Shown here: positions 31,025-40,979 of the stretch, one piece after another
Layout: every line of letters starts with the position of its first letter
Numbering within the stretch: the first letter of the stretch is position 1
Assembly (NCBI GenBank): GCA_913060875.1
Contig: CAJXSL010000017.1
Location: forward strand, 62,001-126,000
Length of the DNA: 64,000 bases
Origin: an uncultured Desulfobacteraceae bacterium
Lineage (GTDB): Bacteria > Desulfobacterota > Desulfobacteria > Desulfobacterales > UBA5852
Reading direction: 5' to 3'
Made by a program: the position numbers and the translations under genes
The notes under the pieces: model-generated
Told to the model about the DNA's origin: nothing
The model's input: only the letters and a program-made list of their open reading frames with translations
Database searches by the model: none

Positions 31025-33808
31025 TCATACAGCAGCCTCGACACAATCGAATAGCTCTTCTGCTTTAACTTGCATTTCTTTTGTGGGTCTCAGTACATCC
31101 CTTGCAAGTTGAGCCTTAGACCGAATTAATTCATCTAATCGATCCTCGACCGTTTTGAACCTTGCATCCCTCACTATAGGATAATATACGGTAACAGGTT
31201 TCTTTTGACCAATCCTGTGAACCCTGTCCGTGGCTTGATTTTCTTTGGCGGGGTTCCAAGGCCTAGTGTAATGGATAACGTGATTCGCAGCCGTAATGTT
31301 AAGTCCTACACCAGCCACTTGGTGACCAAGTATAATAGCGTTGAAGCCTTCTTTTTCACTAAAAATATCAATAATCTTTTGCCGATTAGATGTGATTTCA
31401 CCATTGATAATGTCTGGCCATATTCCTACCGCTTGTCGAATACGACCTTGCAATACACGCTGCACGATCTTGAAGTCAGTAAATATAATTGCCTTTTCGT
31501 TCATTTCTTTAATAGATAATAATAGATTTATTACTGTGTCTAATTTTGGGCATTCAGCATCATTTATATTAAATGTTTGATCGAATGTACTTTGATGCGC
31601 ACATAACATTAATAATTTTTGAATCGCTCCAAGCATTGCGCCACGTCCACCGGCCTTCGCATTGACTGCAATCATCCTATACAGCCGAGCTTGGTCTTCA
31701 GAAAGCTTTGTTTCAATAATCTGGACTGATTTATCTGGTAGGTCTATCGTCTCGTCCTTTAGTCGACGTAAATAATATCCTTTGATCTTGGTTAAAAGCT
31801 CCTGAATTTTATTATCACGCTCATTGCCTTCCGAATCGATGATCGGTCTCTCAAATTCATTTCTAAAATCTCTCCAACTTCCGAGCAGGCCTGGTTGCAC
31901 AAAATCCATAATGCACCAAAATTCAATCAGCCCATTTTCCACTGGTGTGCCTGTTAGAGCCGCACGATGTTTTGACTTTAGAGCTTTTACGGCACAAGTT
32001 CTCTGGGTTGTGGGGTTTTTGGCATATTGTGCTTCATCACAAATAACCATATGCCAGTCAACTGTGGCAAGCCTCGCCTGATCTCTTCGAAGTGTATCGT
32101 AGGTAACCAAAACGATATTAAATTGATTCAGCATGGATGCATCAATGTGCCGCTGGGGACCGTCGAAAGAATATGCCGTGAGTGTGCCGCTTGAAAATTG
32201 ATGAATCTCTCTGAGCCAGTTGGCCATCAGTGTTTTAGGTATCACAACAAGGTGAGGTCCACTAATACCCACCTCTCTTAATTTGAGCATATGCGCAATT
32301 ACTTGGATGGTTTTTCCTAATCCCATGTCATCGGCAAGGAGACCTCCGATGAATTTATTCGATAGACGGTGCAGCCATTTATATCCATATAGTTGATGAG
32401 GATATAACTGACCATTAAATGAATCAGGGGGATCAATCTGCGGGATATCGTCAGGTAGATTACTGTCATCTTTTGAAAACGATTGAGTATCGATAAATTC
32501 TAAAAGTTCCAGATTTTGATAGATTTCTAAAACCGATCCGGCGGGTATACGATACACACCGCTCTGTTCCTCCAACTCATTGAGAGTATCATTAAAGCGC
32601 TGCGATATTTCAGGGTCAATGCGAATCCAATTCCCTTCATGCAGGACATACTCTTCGCCAGATTCCTTAGCCCTCCGCGATAGTTCTCGGTATGTATCTT
32701 CTGATAAATTTGGAGGTTTTGTTCCATAGATGCCCCCACGACCTTCGCTCTCCCCTTCAGGAGCAGGGGACCAATCCTCCATCTCAATTCCCGGTATTCC
32801 CTCAAACCAACCGCCCCTGTTTTTGCCAACATGAATATAAGGTCTACTATTATATACTTTTGTCTGAATTCCTTTGACACGTTTGCTGAATAAGGAAAGA
32901 TCAAAACCTTCAGGTATTATTGTCTCAGGTTGTGTTAGTAGTTTAGGTACCTTTACCCCTGTTATCATACCTTTCTTTGGGAGCTTCTCTATGTTCTCCC
33001 TTAATGTCTTTGATAGAACCATTCGGTTCCTTTTAGAGGGTGAAAGTGGTTTGGATACAACACCACGGACTTGGCCATTCAATAATTCTTCAGCATTTAT
33101 GTGATAATCGTCCAAACCTTGAATTTGAGGTACAATTTGCAATTGTTCAGAACTGATTTCCCTGAGATCCAAATCCGCTTCATTCCTGAACTCGTAGTCT
33201 TCATTTTCAAGATAGCTGTCGATTGATGCATCGGCTTTTTTTGCTGCATCTTTCGTTGAGGCTAAATAGCTCATCCGCTGTTCAATATTGATCCAATCTA
33301 TTCCTTCCCCAAGCGCTGTGTTATACAAGTTTGCTTGTTCACGGGTTAGGGGGACGATGCAGTCTTGGGAAAGGAAAAAAACACGATCAAACCGTTTAGG
33401 GTCATTTTCTCTGAGGGGACCTTGTTCGGGATGAGTTGCCTCTATGTGAATTCTGAAATCCGGATGGCCAACATTGGCAATAGATTTAGCTTCTATTTTT
33501 AGAGGCTCTGGTTTTGGTATCAGCAATGTATCAAAAAAAGTATCATCTTCTAAAAGTTCAATTTGGTCATATACGCTAAAAGGAATACGCCATGCGTTTT
33601 GATCGATGCTTTCAACTAGCTCATCCGCCCAAAGCACATCCAATGCTGACCACAATCCACCCTGGGACAACAGTTTTGATAATACATCTGAGGAGTTTGA
33701 GTTTAAAGGAAATGAAACCGCAGCATCACCTTTAAAATTATAATTAATGCCATTTTCGGAAAATTGGCGTTCTACTATATTTTTTCTTTGAAGCCTAAAT
33801 AGTTTCAT
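31025..33808 (-). CDS. zorD: Zorya type I protein ZorD, SNF2-type helicase
   Basis: 927 residues from the ATG at 33806-33808, which overlaps the zorC stop by four bases (ATGA); an upstream in-frame ATG inside zorC adds unrelated residues. The N-terminal 430 residues are a family-specific region. The helicase part has motif I LADDMGLGKTIQV, motif II VICDEAQYAKN, motif III TGTPVENGL, and motifs V-VI VAGVGLNITAANHVI and ATDRVHRIGQKKPV, all of SWI2/SNF2 type. In Zorya type I, ZorD degrades or remodels phage DNA after the ZorAB motor senses infection. It is the last of four genes in the order zorA-B-C-D. The GC content is low relative to the core genome. Confidence 0.93.
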   Translation of the reverse strand: MKLFRLQRKNIVERQFSENGINYNFKGDAAVSFPLNSNSSDVLSKLLSQGGLWSALDVLWADELVESIDQNAWRIPFSVYDQIELLEDDTFFDTLLIPKPEPLKIEAKSIANVGHPDFRIHIEATHPEQGPLRENDPKRFDRVFFLSQDCIVPLTREQANLYNTALGEGIDWINIEQRMSYLASTKDAAKKADASIDSYLENEDYEFRNEADLDLREISSEQLQIVPQIQGLDDYHINAEELLNGQVRGVVSKPLSPSKRNRMVLSKTLRENIEKLPKKGMITGVKVPKLLTQPETIIPEGFDLSLFSKRVKGIQTKVYNSRPYIHVGKNRGGWFEGIPGIEMEDWSPAPEGESEGRGGIYGTKPPNLSEDTYRELSRRAKESGEEYVLHEGNWIRIDPEISQRFNDTLNELEEQSGVYRIPAGSVLEIYQNLELLEFIDTQSFSKDDSNLPDDIPQIDPPDSFNGQLYPHQLYGYKWLHRLSNKFIGGLLADDMGLGKTIQVIAHMLKLREVGISGPHLVVIPKTLMANWLREIHQFSSGTLTAYSFDGPQRHIDASMLNQFNIVLVTYDTLRRDQARLATVDWHMVICDEAQYAKNPTTQRTCAVKALKSKHRAALTGTPVENGLIEFWCIMDFVQPGLLGSWRDFRNEFERPIIDSEGNERDNKIQELLTKIKGYYLRRLKDETIDLPDKSVQIIETKLSEDQARLYRMIAVNAKAGGRGAMLGAIQKLLMLCAHQSTFDQTFNINDAECPKLDTVINLLLSIKEMNEKAIIFTDFKIVQRVLQGRIRQAVGIWPDIINGEITSNRQKIIDIFSEKEGFNAIILGHQVAGVGLNITAANHVIHYTRPWNPAKENQATDRVHRIGQKKPVTVYYPIVRDARFKTVEDRLDELIRSKAQLARDVLRPTKEMQVKAEELFDCVEAAV

Positions 33809-35004
33809 TTTTCTGCCATCAAGGTATTGATGCGATCTTTTGAAGTATACTCCCATCCTGCATGATGCAATATTCGACCATCCCACCCAGACATCCTTTT
33901 TGATCGAACTGTCTTGGATAGCTCCTTGAAATGTGAAGGGCTGTTTGTCCAGAATTCTGCGCTGCTCCAAAATTTCCTAAAAATTTCTCTGGGATAAATA
34001 TAGGCGGCATTACCGACATTTTTAAATTCAATAACTCCAAAATGTCCAAAGTCCAACATAAAGCCTTCACCACCTAAAATGTTATTTACATCTCGGATGA
34101 ACTTCGAATTAACATAATGGCGCCAAAAATCAGCACGCTCACCTTCAAAAAAGGTCTCTACCTCTTCCAACATCAACCAGCGTCTAAATTCATCTTTTGC
34201 GGATTGGTGGACTAGTGACCAAAAACGGCTCTCTTTTTTTTGTGTTTCATGTGGTGAATTAGGTTTTCCCCATTTGGCCAGAATATATTTAAGAATATTC
34301 TCGTGCCATTCATCAAGATTATTAAGCGTATTAAGATAGTGCTGCCCGATTTCGATCCGCTCGGATGCTTTCTGGCGATTATGCATTTCAACCAGAATAC
34401 GCCTTGAAACTTGCCGGATCAAATCGCTCCTGGTTCCTTTTGTAAGCAATTCAAACCATACCGTACTATATAAACCATCTTGTGTCGAAAATAGATGCTC
34501 CGACATATATTGATCTAATGTAGCAGAGTTAGACCTTAAATTGTAATCCCTTAAAATTCCACTCGATAACTTATCAGCTAAAAACCAGTGTGGGATATGC
34601 TTAGATACTTTTTCGTGATTTTCAAGTGCTGAGAATCCTAGATTTTCTATGAGATGTTTAAGTAGTTTTTCAAGAAGGAGATTGGGATAGAACGAAACCA
34701 ACTTAAACCAGCCTTTTATCAACATGGCATCGCGCGGCCGTAAAGATGCCACCGTCGCAGCTTTATCGGCAATATCGCCGTCTCTATCATTTGCAACTAT
34801 TTCTACGCATGCCAACAATTTTATCAGATCGAATTGAAAAGATAGTTTGTTTAATTTGTTTAATTCCGTTCGTTCTAAAAGGTCCCTTACCTCATCGACT
34901 ATCGTCTTACTAGTTTCAACTTTTTCCCCTCGCCTTATTGGGTGCTGAACACGAACCCTTTCCAGTGCTGCAAGCAAATTGTTATTTGTAATAGAAAGTT
35001 GCAT
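33805..35004 (-). CDS. zorC: Zorya type I protein ZorC (EH-signature domain)
   Basis: 399-residue helical protein. The C-terminal half carries the EH-signature pattern (SAKDEFRRWLMLEEVETFFE, RADFWRHYVNSKFIRDVNNI, FRKFWSSAEFWTNS, SGWDGRILHHAGWE). ZorC binds DNA and works with ZorD in type I Zorya. It is shorter than the E. coli ZorC I recall (about 560 residues), mainly at the N-terminus; no frameshift is evident. It starts four bases after zorB and overlaps zorD. The assignment rests on both the domain pattern and the gene order. Confidence 0.88.
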   Translation of the reverse strand: MQLSITNNNLLAALERVRVQHPIRRGEKVETSKTIVDEVRDLLERTELNKLNKLSFQFDLIKLLACVEIVANDRDGDIADKAATVASLRPRDAMLIKGWFKLVSFYPNLLLEKLLKHLIENLGFSALENHEKVSKHIPHWFLADKLSSGILRDYNLRSNSATLDQYMSEHLFSTQDGLYSTVWFELLTKGTRSDLIRQVSRRILVEMHNRQKASERIEIGQHYLNTLNNLDEWHENILKYILAKWGKPNSPHETQKKESRFWSLVHQSAKDEFRRWLMLEEVETFFEGERADFWRHYVNSKFIRDVNNILGGEGFMLDFGHFGVIEFKNVGNAAYIYPREIFRKFWSSAEFWTNSPSHFKELSKTVRSKRMSGWDGRILHHAGWEYTSKDRINTLMAEK

Positions 35005-35008
35005 GAGG

Positions 35009-35716
35009 CTATCGTATAACTTGGTTTAAAATATCTATAAATTCCCTTAACATATCTGTTTCGCTCAACCGAATTGTGATTTCAACACGTCTTGCCTCCG
35101 CGCACCTGTCCTTATCACATGAATCGGGAAACATTGTTGCGGAATAGCCTGCCGTCATGGCTTTGGATTTTATTAGGTCACGGTATTCTGATAAATTTGG
35201 CTCACTCATCAAAAACGCCATCACCTGCCCTGCTCGCTCCCTCGAAACATACGGATTACCATTTCCTGTATCATCTCTATCTGTATGCCCTGAGATTTCA
35301 ATCATTTCCACTCGTTCTAAAAATTTCGGATAACGGTGAATGATTTCAAGGTACTTTGGTACAGCCCTTCGCAAAGCATCTTTAGCCTCGTCTCCAAGAT
35401 CAGTTCTTGCGAAACCAAACCTTAGGCTTTTTTCGCTTATAACCAAAGCTCCAGTTTGGCAGTCAACCTGAACGTTTTCAATTTCATTTAGATCTTTATC
35501 ATGACATATTTCATTTACGACTTGTTCCCATTCCCTAACCCCCTCTGTAGGTTTAACAAGGCGTTCGCCAATATCAAGCAAAGTTATAACAGTGGTGAGC
35601 GTAAATATCATTAGTAAGCCAGCCATCATATCGCTATATGACGCCCAAAAAGTTTCGGCGGATGACTTTTGGCCTTTATTCCATGAACTGCCGTCTTTTT
35701 TGATTACGACTATCAA
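35009..35716 (-). CDS. zorB: Zorya protein ZorB, MotB/OmpA-like stator subunit
   Basis: 235 residues starting at TTG (35714-35716) in a TTGA overlap with the zorA stop. One membrane helix near the N-terminus contains the proton-binding Asp29 (WASYSDMMAGLLMIFTL), as in MotB, ExbD and TolR. The C-terminal OmpA-like peptidoglycan-binding domain shows IEISGHTDRDDTGNGNPYVS and RERAGQVMAFL, with two Cys (SCDKDRCAEARRVEI) near the last strand. ZorB anchors the ZorA channel to the cell wall so ion flow turns the ZorA tail. Confidence 0.93.
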   Translation of the reverse strand: MIVVIKKDGSSWNKGQKSSAETFWASYSDMMAGLLMIFTLTTVITLLDIGERLVKPTEGVREWEQVVNEICHDKDLNEIENVQVDCQTGALVISEKSLRFGFARTDLGDEAKDALRRAVPKYLEIIHRYPKFLERVEMIEISGHTDRDDTGNGNPYVSRERAGQVMAFLMSEPNLSEYRDLIKSKAMTAGYSATMFPDSCDKDRCAEARRVEITIRLSETDMLREFIDILNQVIR

Positions 35717-37998
35717 TTTTTACTCCCAAACCCAAAGAGGCTACGCTTTTTTTCAGGAGGATTTATCGTTTTGGTCTGTGTATTTATTTTATTTTCGCTT
35801 GCAGCGGCAATTTTTGTAACTGTCTTATCGACATTAGCCAAACGAGCAAGAGCCTGTTTCAAACCAGGACCAATTATTTGTATTCGTTGTTCAATGGCTG
35901 ATATTTTTTCAACTATATCATCATTATTAATCGCATCACCGTTGTTTAATTTTTTTTGGATAACATCAATTATCTCGGAAAGTTGCTCTGTTAATGATTG
36001 TATCGGTTTGCCAATTGATTCCTCGATTTTAGTATAATTTTTACTTTCAGGATTTATTTGCAGGCTTTCCAACCTCTTAATCGTTTGACCTAAAGGACCT
36101 TTACTGTCCAACAATGATTGACCTTGCCTTAACTCAACTATCAATTCGTTTATTATACTATTGAGATCACTTAATGCCTGTCGATTACGTTGTTCGAATA
36201 GGTTTGCACCTTTTAAGAATTTATCCGAAAAACTGCCAAAGAACTCATTCATTGTTGTTGATGTCGATCCGATTTTACCGGCACTTTCTCCAAGTTCTTT
36301 GGATGCTTCGCATACCATTTGTATATTTTCAGAAAACACGCTTTTTGATGTTTCCCTAATTTCAGTTAAAATATTTTTTTGTTCATTAACTCCATTGCTG
36401 ATCGTTTGAAGGTTCTCATTCATACCCATAGCAAGCTGAGGCATTTCAGAAATAGTCTGGCTTGCCTCAAAAAGAGTTCCAGAAAATCTTTCTACAACTT
36501 CTGCGACTTTTCCATCAAAGGAATCTAAAGCTTTTATCAGATTATCCCCAATACCGCTGGCTAACTCTTGGATGGTAGCGCTGACTTGTTCAACCAATTT
36601 AGCTGCGTTTTCAGTTATTTCACGCCATGACCCCTCAAGCTCATTCCGGGTTTCGACCATAGTCTCAATTTGCCTTACCATGGTTTCTTTTAAAACTTTT
36701 TGGCCTTCCATAGCTGAGCTTGCCGAATGTTCCAAGAGTTCAGCCGCTGAGCTGATATCATCAGCTGAAAGCTTAAGTTTCTGGGCAATCGATTCGAGGC
36801 TATCAAGACTGCTTCCCAATATTTCACCAGCCTTGTTCGTTTTTTCGATTAACTCACCTTGGGACTGAAATTGTTTATTTAATTGCTCTCCAAAATCAAC
36901 GAATTGTTGCTTGATTTCCTGCTGTGCTTTCGTCGTATCTTCAATTACACGACCCATAGCTTCAAATTGTTTTTGGAAAGTTTCTGTTAAATGGCTAGAA
37001 TAATGCTGTAAAACAGCTTCCATGGCTTCAGACTGTCGGTCTTGTGAGTTTTTAAAATGCTCTACAATGACCTTACTTAAACGGGTAATATGATCGTTGA
37101 AACCCGAAATTATGTCGTTTTGCTGATTTCTATTTTCCTGGATATGCTTTTCAATCCAACTGTGAAGATCTCTCATTACCGGGATTAAATTTCTTTGAAG
37201 AGCCTCAGCAAGCTGAGGTCCGATAGCTCCGGATATTTGCATGGCAACATCCGTTGCTAAAGTCTGTAATCCCTGTTTTACATCCGCTTGCATCTGGATA
37301 TATCGTCTGGCATATCTTTCCTGAGATTCAAATGGATAAATCCTACATAATAAGCCATCCAATGCCAAAAAGGATCTTTCCAACCGATTAATTGAGAGGC
37401 GGTATGAAAGAGAAAATACAATTGAAAGCGCAATGCCTGCCAACGATGTCAAAAATGCAAGGGATAGGCCTGAAATAAGATGGCTCACACCATTTTGAAG
37501 GTTTTCAAGCTTACCGAACTCTAATTCCCCTAAACCTAAAACAAGACCGAGGAATGTACCAAATATGCCTAATGCTACAAAGATTCCCGGTAATGCTTCC
37601 GCCATACGACGATTACGCACGTTATCAAGGACCATTTCTGGTGTAAGGAACTCTCGCAGCCGAATCGGTAATACGGCTTTAGATTCCTCGGGCAGTCGAG
37701 CTTCTTCCCACGCCATTCTAAATTCTTGGAAACCCTCTTTCGCCCATCCGCAATACCTACTGACGAGATCGGGAATTTCTTGTCTTACCCTTCTCAATTC
37801 AGTCGTTTTTTTCAACGATCGCCTGATTTTAACTCTACACAGTAACACCCCAATCCATCTAATAAATACGCGAAATGTGATCAAAATGAAAAAAATGATG
37901 AAAAGTGCCACTAAAATATTTATGTAAAATTCGGTATTACGAAGCATCACAGGGTCAAATGATTTAGGTGCAATTTCTGAAATAAGCTGCTTTAGCAT
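35713..37998 (-). CDS. zorA: Zorya protein ZorA, MotA/ExbB-like channel with long tail
   Basis: 761 residues. The first 230 hold three membrane segments (about 27-47, 135-160 and 170-200) with GIFVALGIFGTFLGLVLGL and SGLSLAFLTSLAGIALSIVF, the MotA/TolQ/ExbB proton channel signature. The rest is a very long soluble coiled coil (ISGAIGPQLAEALQRNLIPV through LSEIIDVIQKKLNNGD). In solved ZorAB motors this tail extends deep into the cytoplasm and relays signals to ZorC and ZorD. It is the first gene of the zorABCD set, 29 bases after hsdR, and may be transcribed with the RM genes. Confidence 0.93.
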   Translation of the reverse strand: MLKQLISEIAPKSFDPVMLRNTEFYINILVALFIIFFILITFRVFIRWIGVLLCRVKIRRSLKKTTELRRVRQEIPDLVSRYCGWAKEGFQEFRMAWEEARLPEESKAVLPIRLREFLTPEMVLDNVRNRRMAEALPGIFVALGIFGTFLGLVLGLGELEFGKLENLQNGVSHLISGLSLAFLTSLAGIALSIVFSLSYRLSINRLERSFLALDGLLCRIYPFESQERYARRYIQMQADVKQGLQTLATDVAMQISGAIGPQLAEALQRNLIPVMRDLHSWIEKHIQENRNQQNDIISGFNDHITRLSKVIVEHFKNSQDRQSEAMEAVLQHYSSHLTETFQKQFEAMGRVIEDTTKAQQEIKQQFVDFGEQLNKQFQSQGELIEKTNKAGEILGSSLDSLESIAQKLKLSADDISSAAELLEHSASSAMEGQKVLKETMVRQIETMVETRNELEGSWREITENAAKLVEQVSATIQELASGIGDNLIKALDSFDGKVAEVVERFSGTLFEASQTISEMPQLAMGMNENLQTISNGVNEQKNILTEIRETSKSVFSENIQMVCEASKELGESAGKIGSTSTTMNEFFGSFSDKFLKGANLFEQRNRQALSDLNSIINELIVELRQGQSLLDSKGPLGQTIKRLESLQINPESKNYTKIEESIGKPIQSLTEQLSEIIDVIQKKLNNGDAINNDDIVEKISAIEQRIQIIGPGLKQALARLANVDKTVTKIAAASENKINTQTKTINPPEKKRSLFGFGSKN

Positions 37999-38027
37999 TG
38001 GGATACCTATTTTTTTGAATCTCGATT

Positions 38028-40979
38028 TTAATAGTATTGCTTTATATATCCGTAGGCTTTATCGAAAAGATCCTGCTCCTTGTGTAGCTTATACTTGAGC
38101 AAAGTTTTCCTTAGGGCTTTCTGCACCTCACGCTCACCCGCCTTGGTATTCTGCCACCCTGGGAAACGAACGAGCCTTACAATTTCGTCAATATCGTTTA
38201 CGATTCTCTCGACCATGACCGGCGTACGATCGTTTTTGACCTCTTTGAACAACTCGGTCAAAGCCGTTTTAGCCTTGGTTCGTTCGTCCTCGGGATCGAC
38301 TTGTTTTTCGGCTTCGACCACATCGCGCGCGATCAGCAAAAGCTGTTTAAGGAACTCAATGCTGGTCACAAGACCCTGCTCATGCTTTTCTTTGAGCTTT
38401 TCCAGGCGCTCCGCCAAAGCAATAAATCTCGGATCATTTTTATGCTTTTTAAGCCTAGCGATGATTTTAATTTCGATTTCCTTTGCCTTTTTGGGATCCT
38501 TGGAGGCAATAATGCTCTCTAAAATTTCTGGATCCATTACTAGAGTGTCCAAATCATCCCTGACGGTTTCGAGATGGATATTTTCGTGGACCAGTTCGAT
38601 GGTCTTAGCCCCCAGTGCATGCCACAGGAGTTTTCCGTGACCACTGGGTGGCTTTACCGATTCATAAACCTGGGTGAGCCACCTGTAATCCTTCTGGTAA
38701 GGGGTGAGGCAGGGATCTGGGCTAAGCGCTTCCCACAGCCTTGACAGCGCTGAATACTGCGCGGCAAATCGATCTCTTGTCTCGTTGTCCGGGAGGCAAT
38801 CCTGAGCCGCAATGAGCCCCTCATAGCCACCCACCGACCGATCCACATCCGGAAAGAATGAGAGGCAAATGGCGACTTGGCCGGGTAGTTCCTTTTTAAG
38901 TCCGTCCAAATTGGTGATGACCTTCTGGACGGCCTTCTCGTCAAAGTCGAGAGCCTGGGCCACATCATCAAAAATGCCGAGGTAGTCGACGATTAAGCCA
39001 TGGGTCTTGCGGGGATAGAGGCGGTTTGTGCGGCAGATGGCCTGCAGCAGGTTGTGATCACGCATTGGCTTATCGAGATACATGACCTGGAGGATGGGCG
39101 CATCGAATCCGGTCAACAGCTTGGAAGTGACGATAAGGAACTTTAGCGGGTCGACAGGATCTCGAAAGCGGTCAAGAAGCTTTTCCTCTTCATCCTTGCT
39201 CAGTTTCCATTCAGCGTACTCATCGCTTTTTCCTCCCTGGGTGTGCATCACGATGGCGCTGGCCTCTGGCTCGACCAGTTCATCGAGCGCCTTTTTGTAG
39301 AGAACACAGCACTCCCGATCAAAGGTAACCAGCTGCGCTTTAAATCCGTTGGGTTCGACTTTCTCTTGATAATGGTCAAATACATGCTTGCAGATGGCCT
39401 GGACGCGCTCCGGCGCTTTGATCAGCACTGCCATCTTGGCTGCCCGTTTAGCCAAATCATCGCGATCCTGCTCGCTCAGCTCATTGGTTATTTCCTTGAA
39501 AGCTTCATCGATGGTTTCCTTGTCGATTTTGAGTTTTACATCGACAGCTTCGAAATGAAGGGGCAGTGTAGCTTTATCTCGGATGGAGTCCTGGAAGGAA
39601 TAGCGGCTCAGGTAGCCCTGGTCATCCTCATCTGCTCCGAAAGCCCAAAAGGTATTGCGGTCCCGCTTGTTTATCGGTGTACCAGTTAATCCGAACAGAA
39701 AAGCATTGGGCAAAGCCTCGCGCATTTTACGCCCCAGATCACCTTCCTGGGTGCGATGAGCCTCGTCCACCATGACGATGATATTGGAGCGGTCATTTAG
39801 TTGACCATCAGCCTCTCCGAACTTGTGGATGGTGGTGATGATGATTTTTCTGATATCCTGGCTTAGAAAGTCTTTAAGCTCCTGACGTGTGCCGGCGCCT
39901 ATCATATTGGGGATATCCGCTGCATTGAAGGTCGCTGTGATCTGGGTGTCCAAGTCGATGCGATCCACCACAATGACTACGGTGGGGTTCTTAAGCATGG
40001 GATGCATCCTGAGTTTTTGTGATGCAAAAACCATCAACAGTGACTTTCCTGATCCTTGGAAATGCCAGATCAAGCCCTTTTTTGGGTACCCGTTCACCAC
40101 ACGATTCACAATCAGGTTGCCGGCTTCGTATTGCTGGTATCGGGATATGATCTTGATACGCCGATGCTTCTTATCTGTTGCGAAAACCGAGAAATTCTGA
40201 AGAATGTCCAAAATGATATCGGGTCTGAGCATGCTGCGAATAGAACGCTGCACATCGACCAGGGTACCTTCAGATTTATCAGACGGATCATGCCAGGGGC
40301 CCCACATATCGATGGGCATGCGCACTGATCCATAGCGATAGCATTTGCCCTCGGTGGCGAAGGAAAACACGTTGGGCACAAACATCTGGGGCACGCTCTG
40401 TTCGTAGCCGTTGTGGATGTCGCTGGCTCCGTCCACCCAGGTCACCGCCGGGCGCACCGGCGTTTTGGCCTCGCCAACCACCAGCGGGATACCGTTGACC
40501 AGCATAATGATGTCGAAGCGGCGACCGCCTTCCTTGACCGGGTAGACCCACTGGTTGGTGACCACGTAATCGTTGTTGCTGAGATTCTCGAAGTCGATCA
40601 GGCGCACCGGCGTGTGTTCGCCGCGTTCGCCGAAGGGCATGGACTTCTCGCCCCGCAGCCATTCGGCAAACAGCTCGTTGGCCCGCACCAGGCCTTCGCT
40701 CTGTACCGACAGCGGTATGGTCCGCAGTCGGTAGAGCACCTCGTCGGCCCGGTCGGGCTGGGCCTTGATTTCCGGGTTAAGGCGGATGAGGGAATCGCGC
40801 ACCATCGACTCCACCAGCACGTCGGAGTGCTGACGCGGCAGCTCTTCGGCGGCCACGAAGCGCCAGCCTTTGATCTCGCCACCGTAGCTGGCGAGCTCTT
40901 CGGCAACCATGTTCGAAGTCACGCTGCCAGAAAGCGTGTCGAGAACCATATGCTCGACCGTGTTTTCTTCGTTAAACAT
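38028..40979 (-). CDS. hsdR: Type I restriction enzyme R subunit
   Basis: 983-residue motor-nuclease subunit of a type I restriction complex. The N-terminal PD-(D/E)XK nuclease has FDIIMLVNGIPLVVGEAKTP (Asp156, Glu170, Lys172). The translocase has Walker A HFQGSGKSLLMVF, the Asp box MVDEAHR, TGTPINKRD and the late helicase motif TGFDAPILQVMYLDKPMRDH, LLQAICRTNR. The C-terminus is helical. It overlaps hsdS by eight bases. It would cleave unmodified DNA after translocation. All key residues look intact. Confidence 0.95.
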   Translation of the reverse strand: MFNEENTVEHMVLDTLSGSVTSNMVAEELASYGGEIKGWRFVAAEELPRQHSDVLVESMVRDSLIRLNPEIKAQPDRADEVLYRLRTIPLSVQSEGLVRANELFAEWLRGEKSMPFGERGEHTPVRLIDFENLSNNDYVVTNQWVYPVKEGGRRFDIIMLVNGIPLVVGEAKTPVRPAVTWVDGASDIHNGYEQSVPQMFVPNVFSFATEGKCYRYGSVRMPIDMWGPWHDPSDKSEGTLVDVQRSIRSMLRPDIILDILQNFSVFATDKKHRRIKIISRYQQYEAGNLIVNRVVNGYPKKGLIWHFQGSGKSLLMVFASQKLRMHPMLKNPTVVIVVDRIDLDTQITATFNAADIPNMIGAGTRQELKDFLSQDIRKIIITTIHKFGEADGQLNDRSNIIVMVDEAHRTQEGDLGRKMREALPNAFLFGLTGTPINKRDRNTFWAFGADEDDQGYLSRYSFQDSIRDKATLPLHFEAVDVKLKIDKETIDEAFKEITNELSEQDRDDLAKRAAKMAVLIKAPERVQAICKHVFDHYQEKVEPNGFKAQLVTFDRECCVLYKKALDELVEPEASAIVMHTQGGKSDEYAEWKLSKDEEEKLLDRFRDPVDPLKFLIVTSKLLTGFDAPILQVMYLDKPMRDHNLLQAICRTNRLYPRKTHGLIVDYLGIFDDVAQALDFDEKAVQKVITNLDGLKKELPGQVAICLSFFPDVDRSVGGYEGLIAAQDCLPDNETRDRFAAQYSALSRLWEALSPDPCLTPYQKDYRWLTQVYESVKPPSGHGKLLWHALGAKTIELVHENIHLETVRDDLDTLVMDPEILESIIASKDPKKAKEIEIKIIARLKKHKNDPRFIALAERLEKLKEKHEQGLVTSIEFLKQLLLIARDVVEAEKQVDPEDERTKAKTALTELFKEVKNDRTPVMVERIVNDIDEIVRLVRFPGWQNTKAGEREVQKALRKTLLKYKLHKEQDLFDKAYGYIKQYY

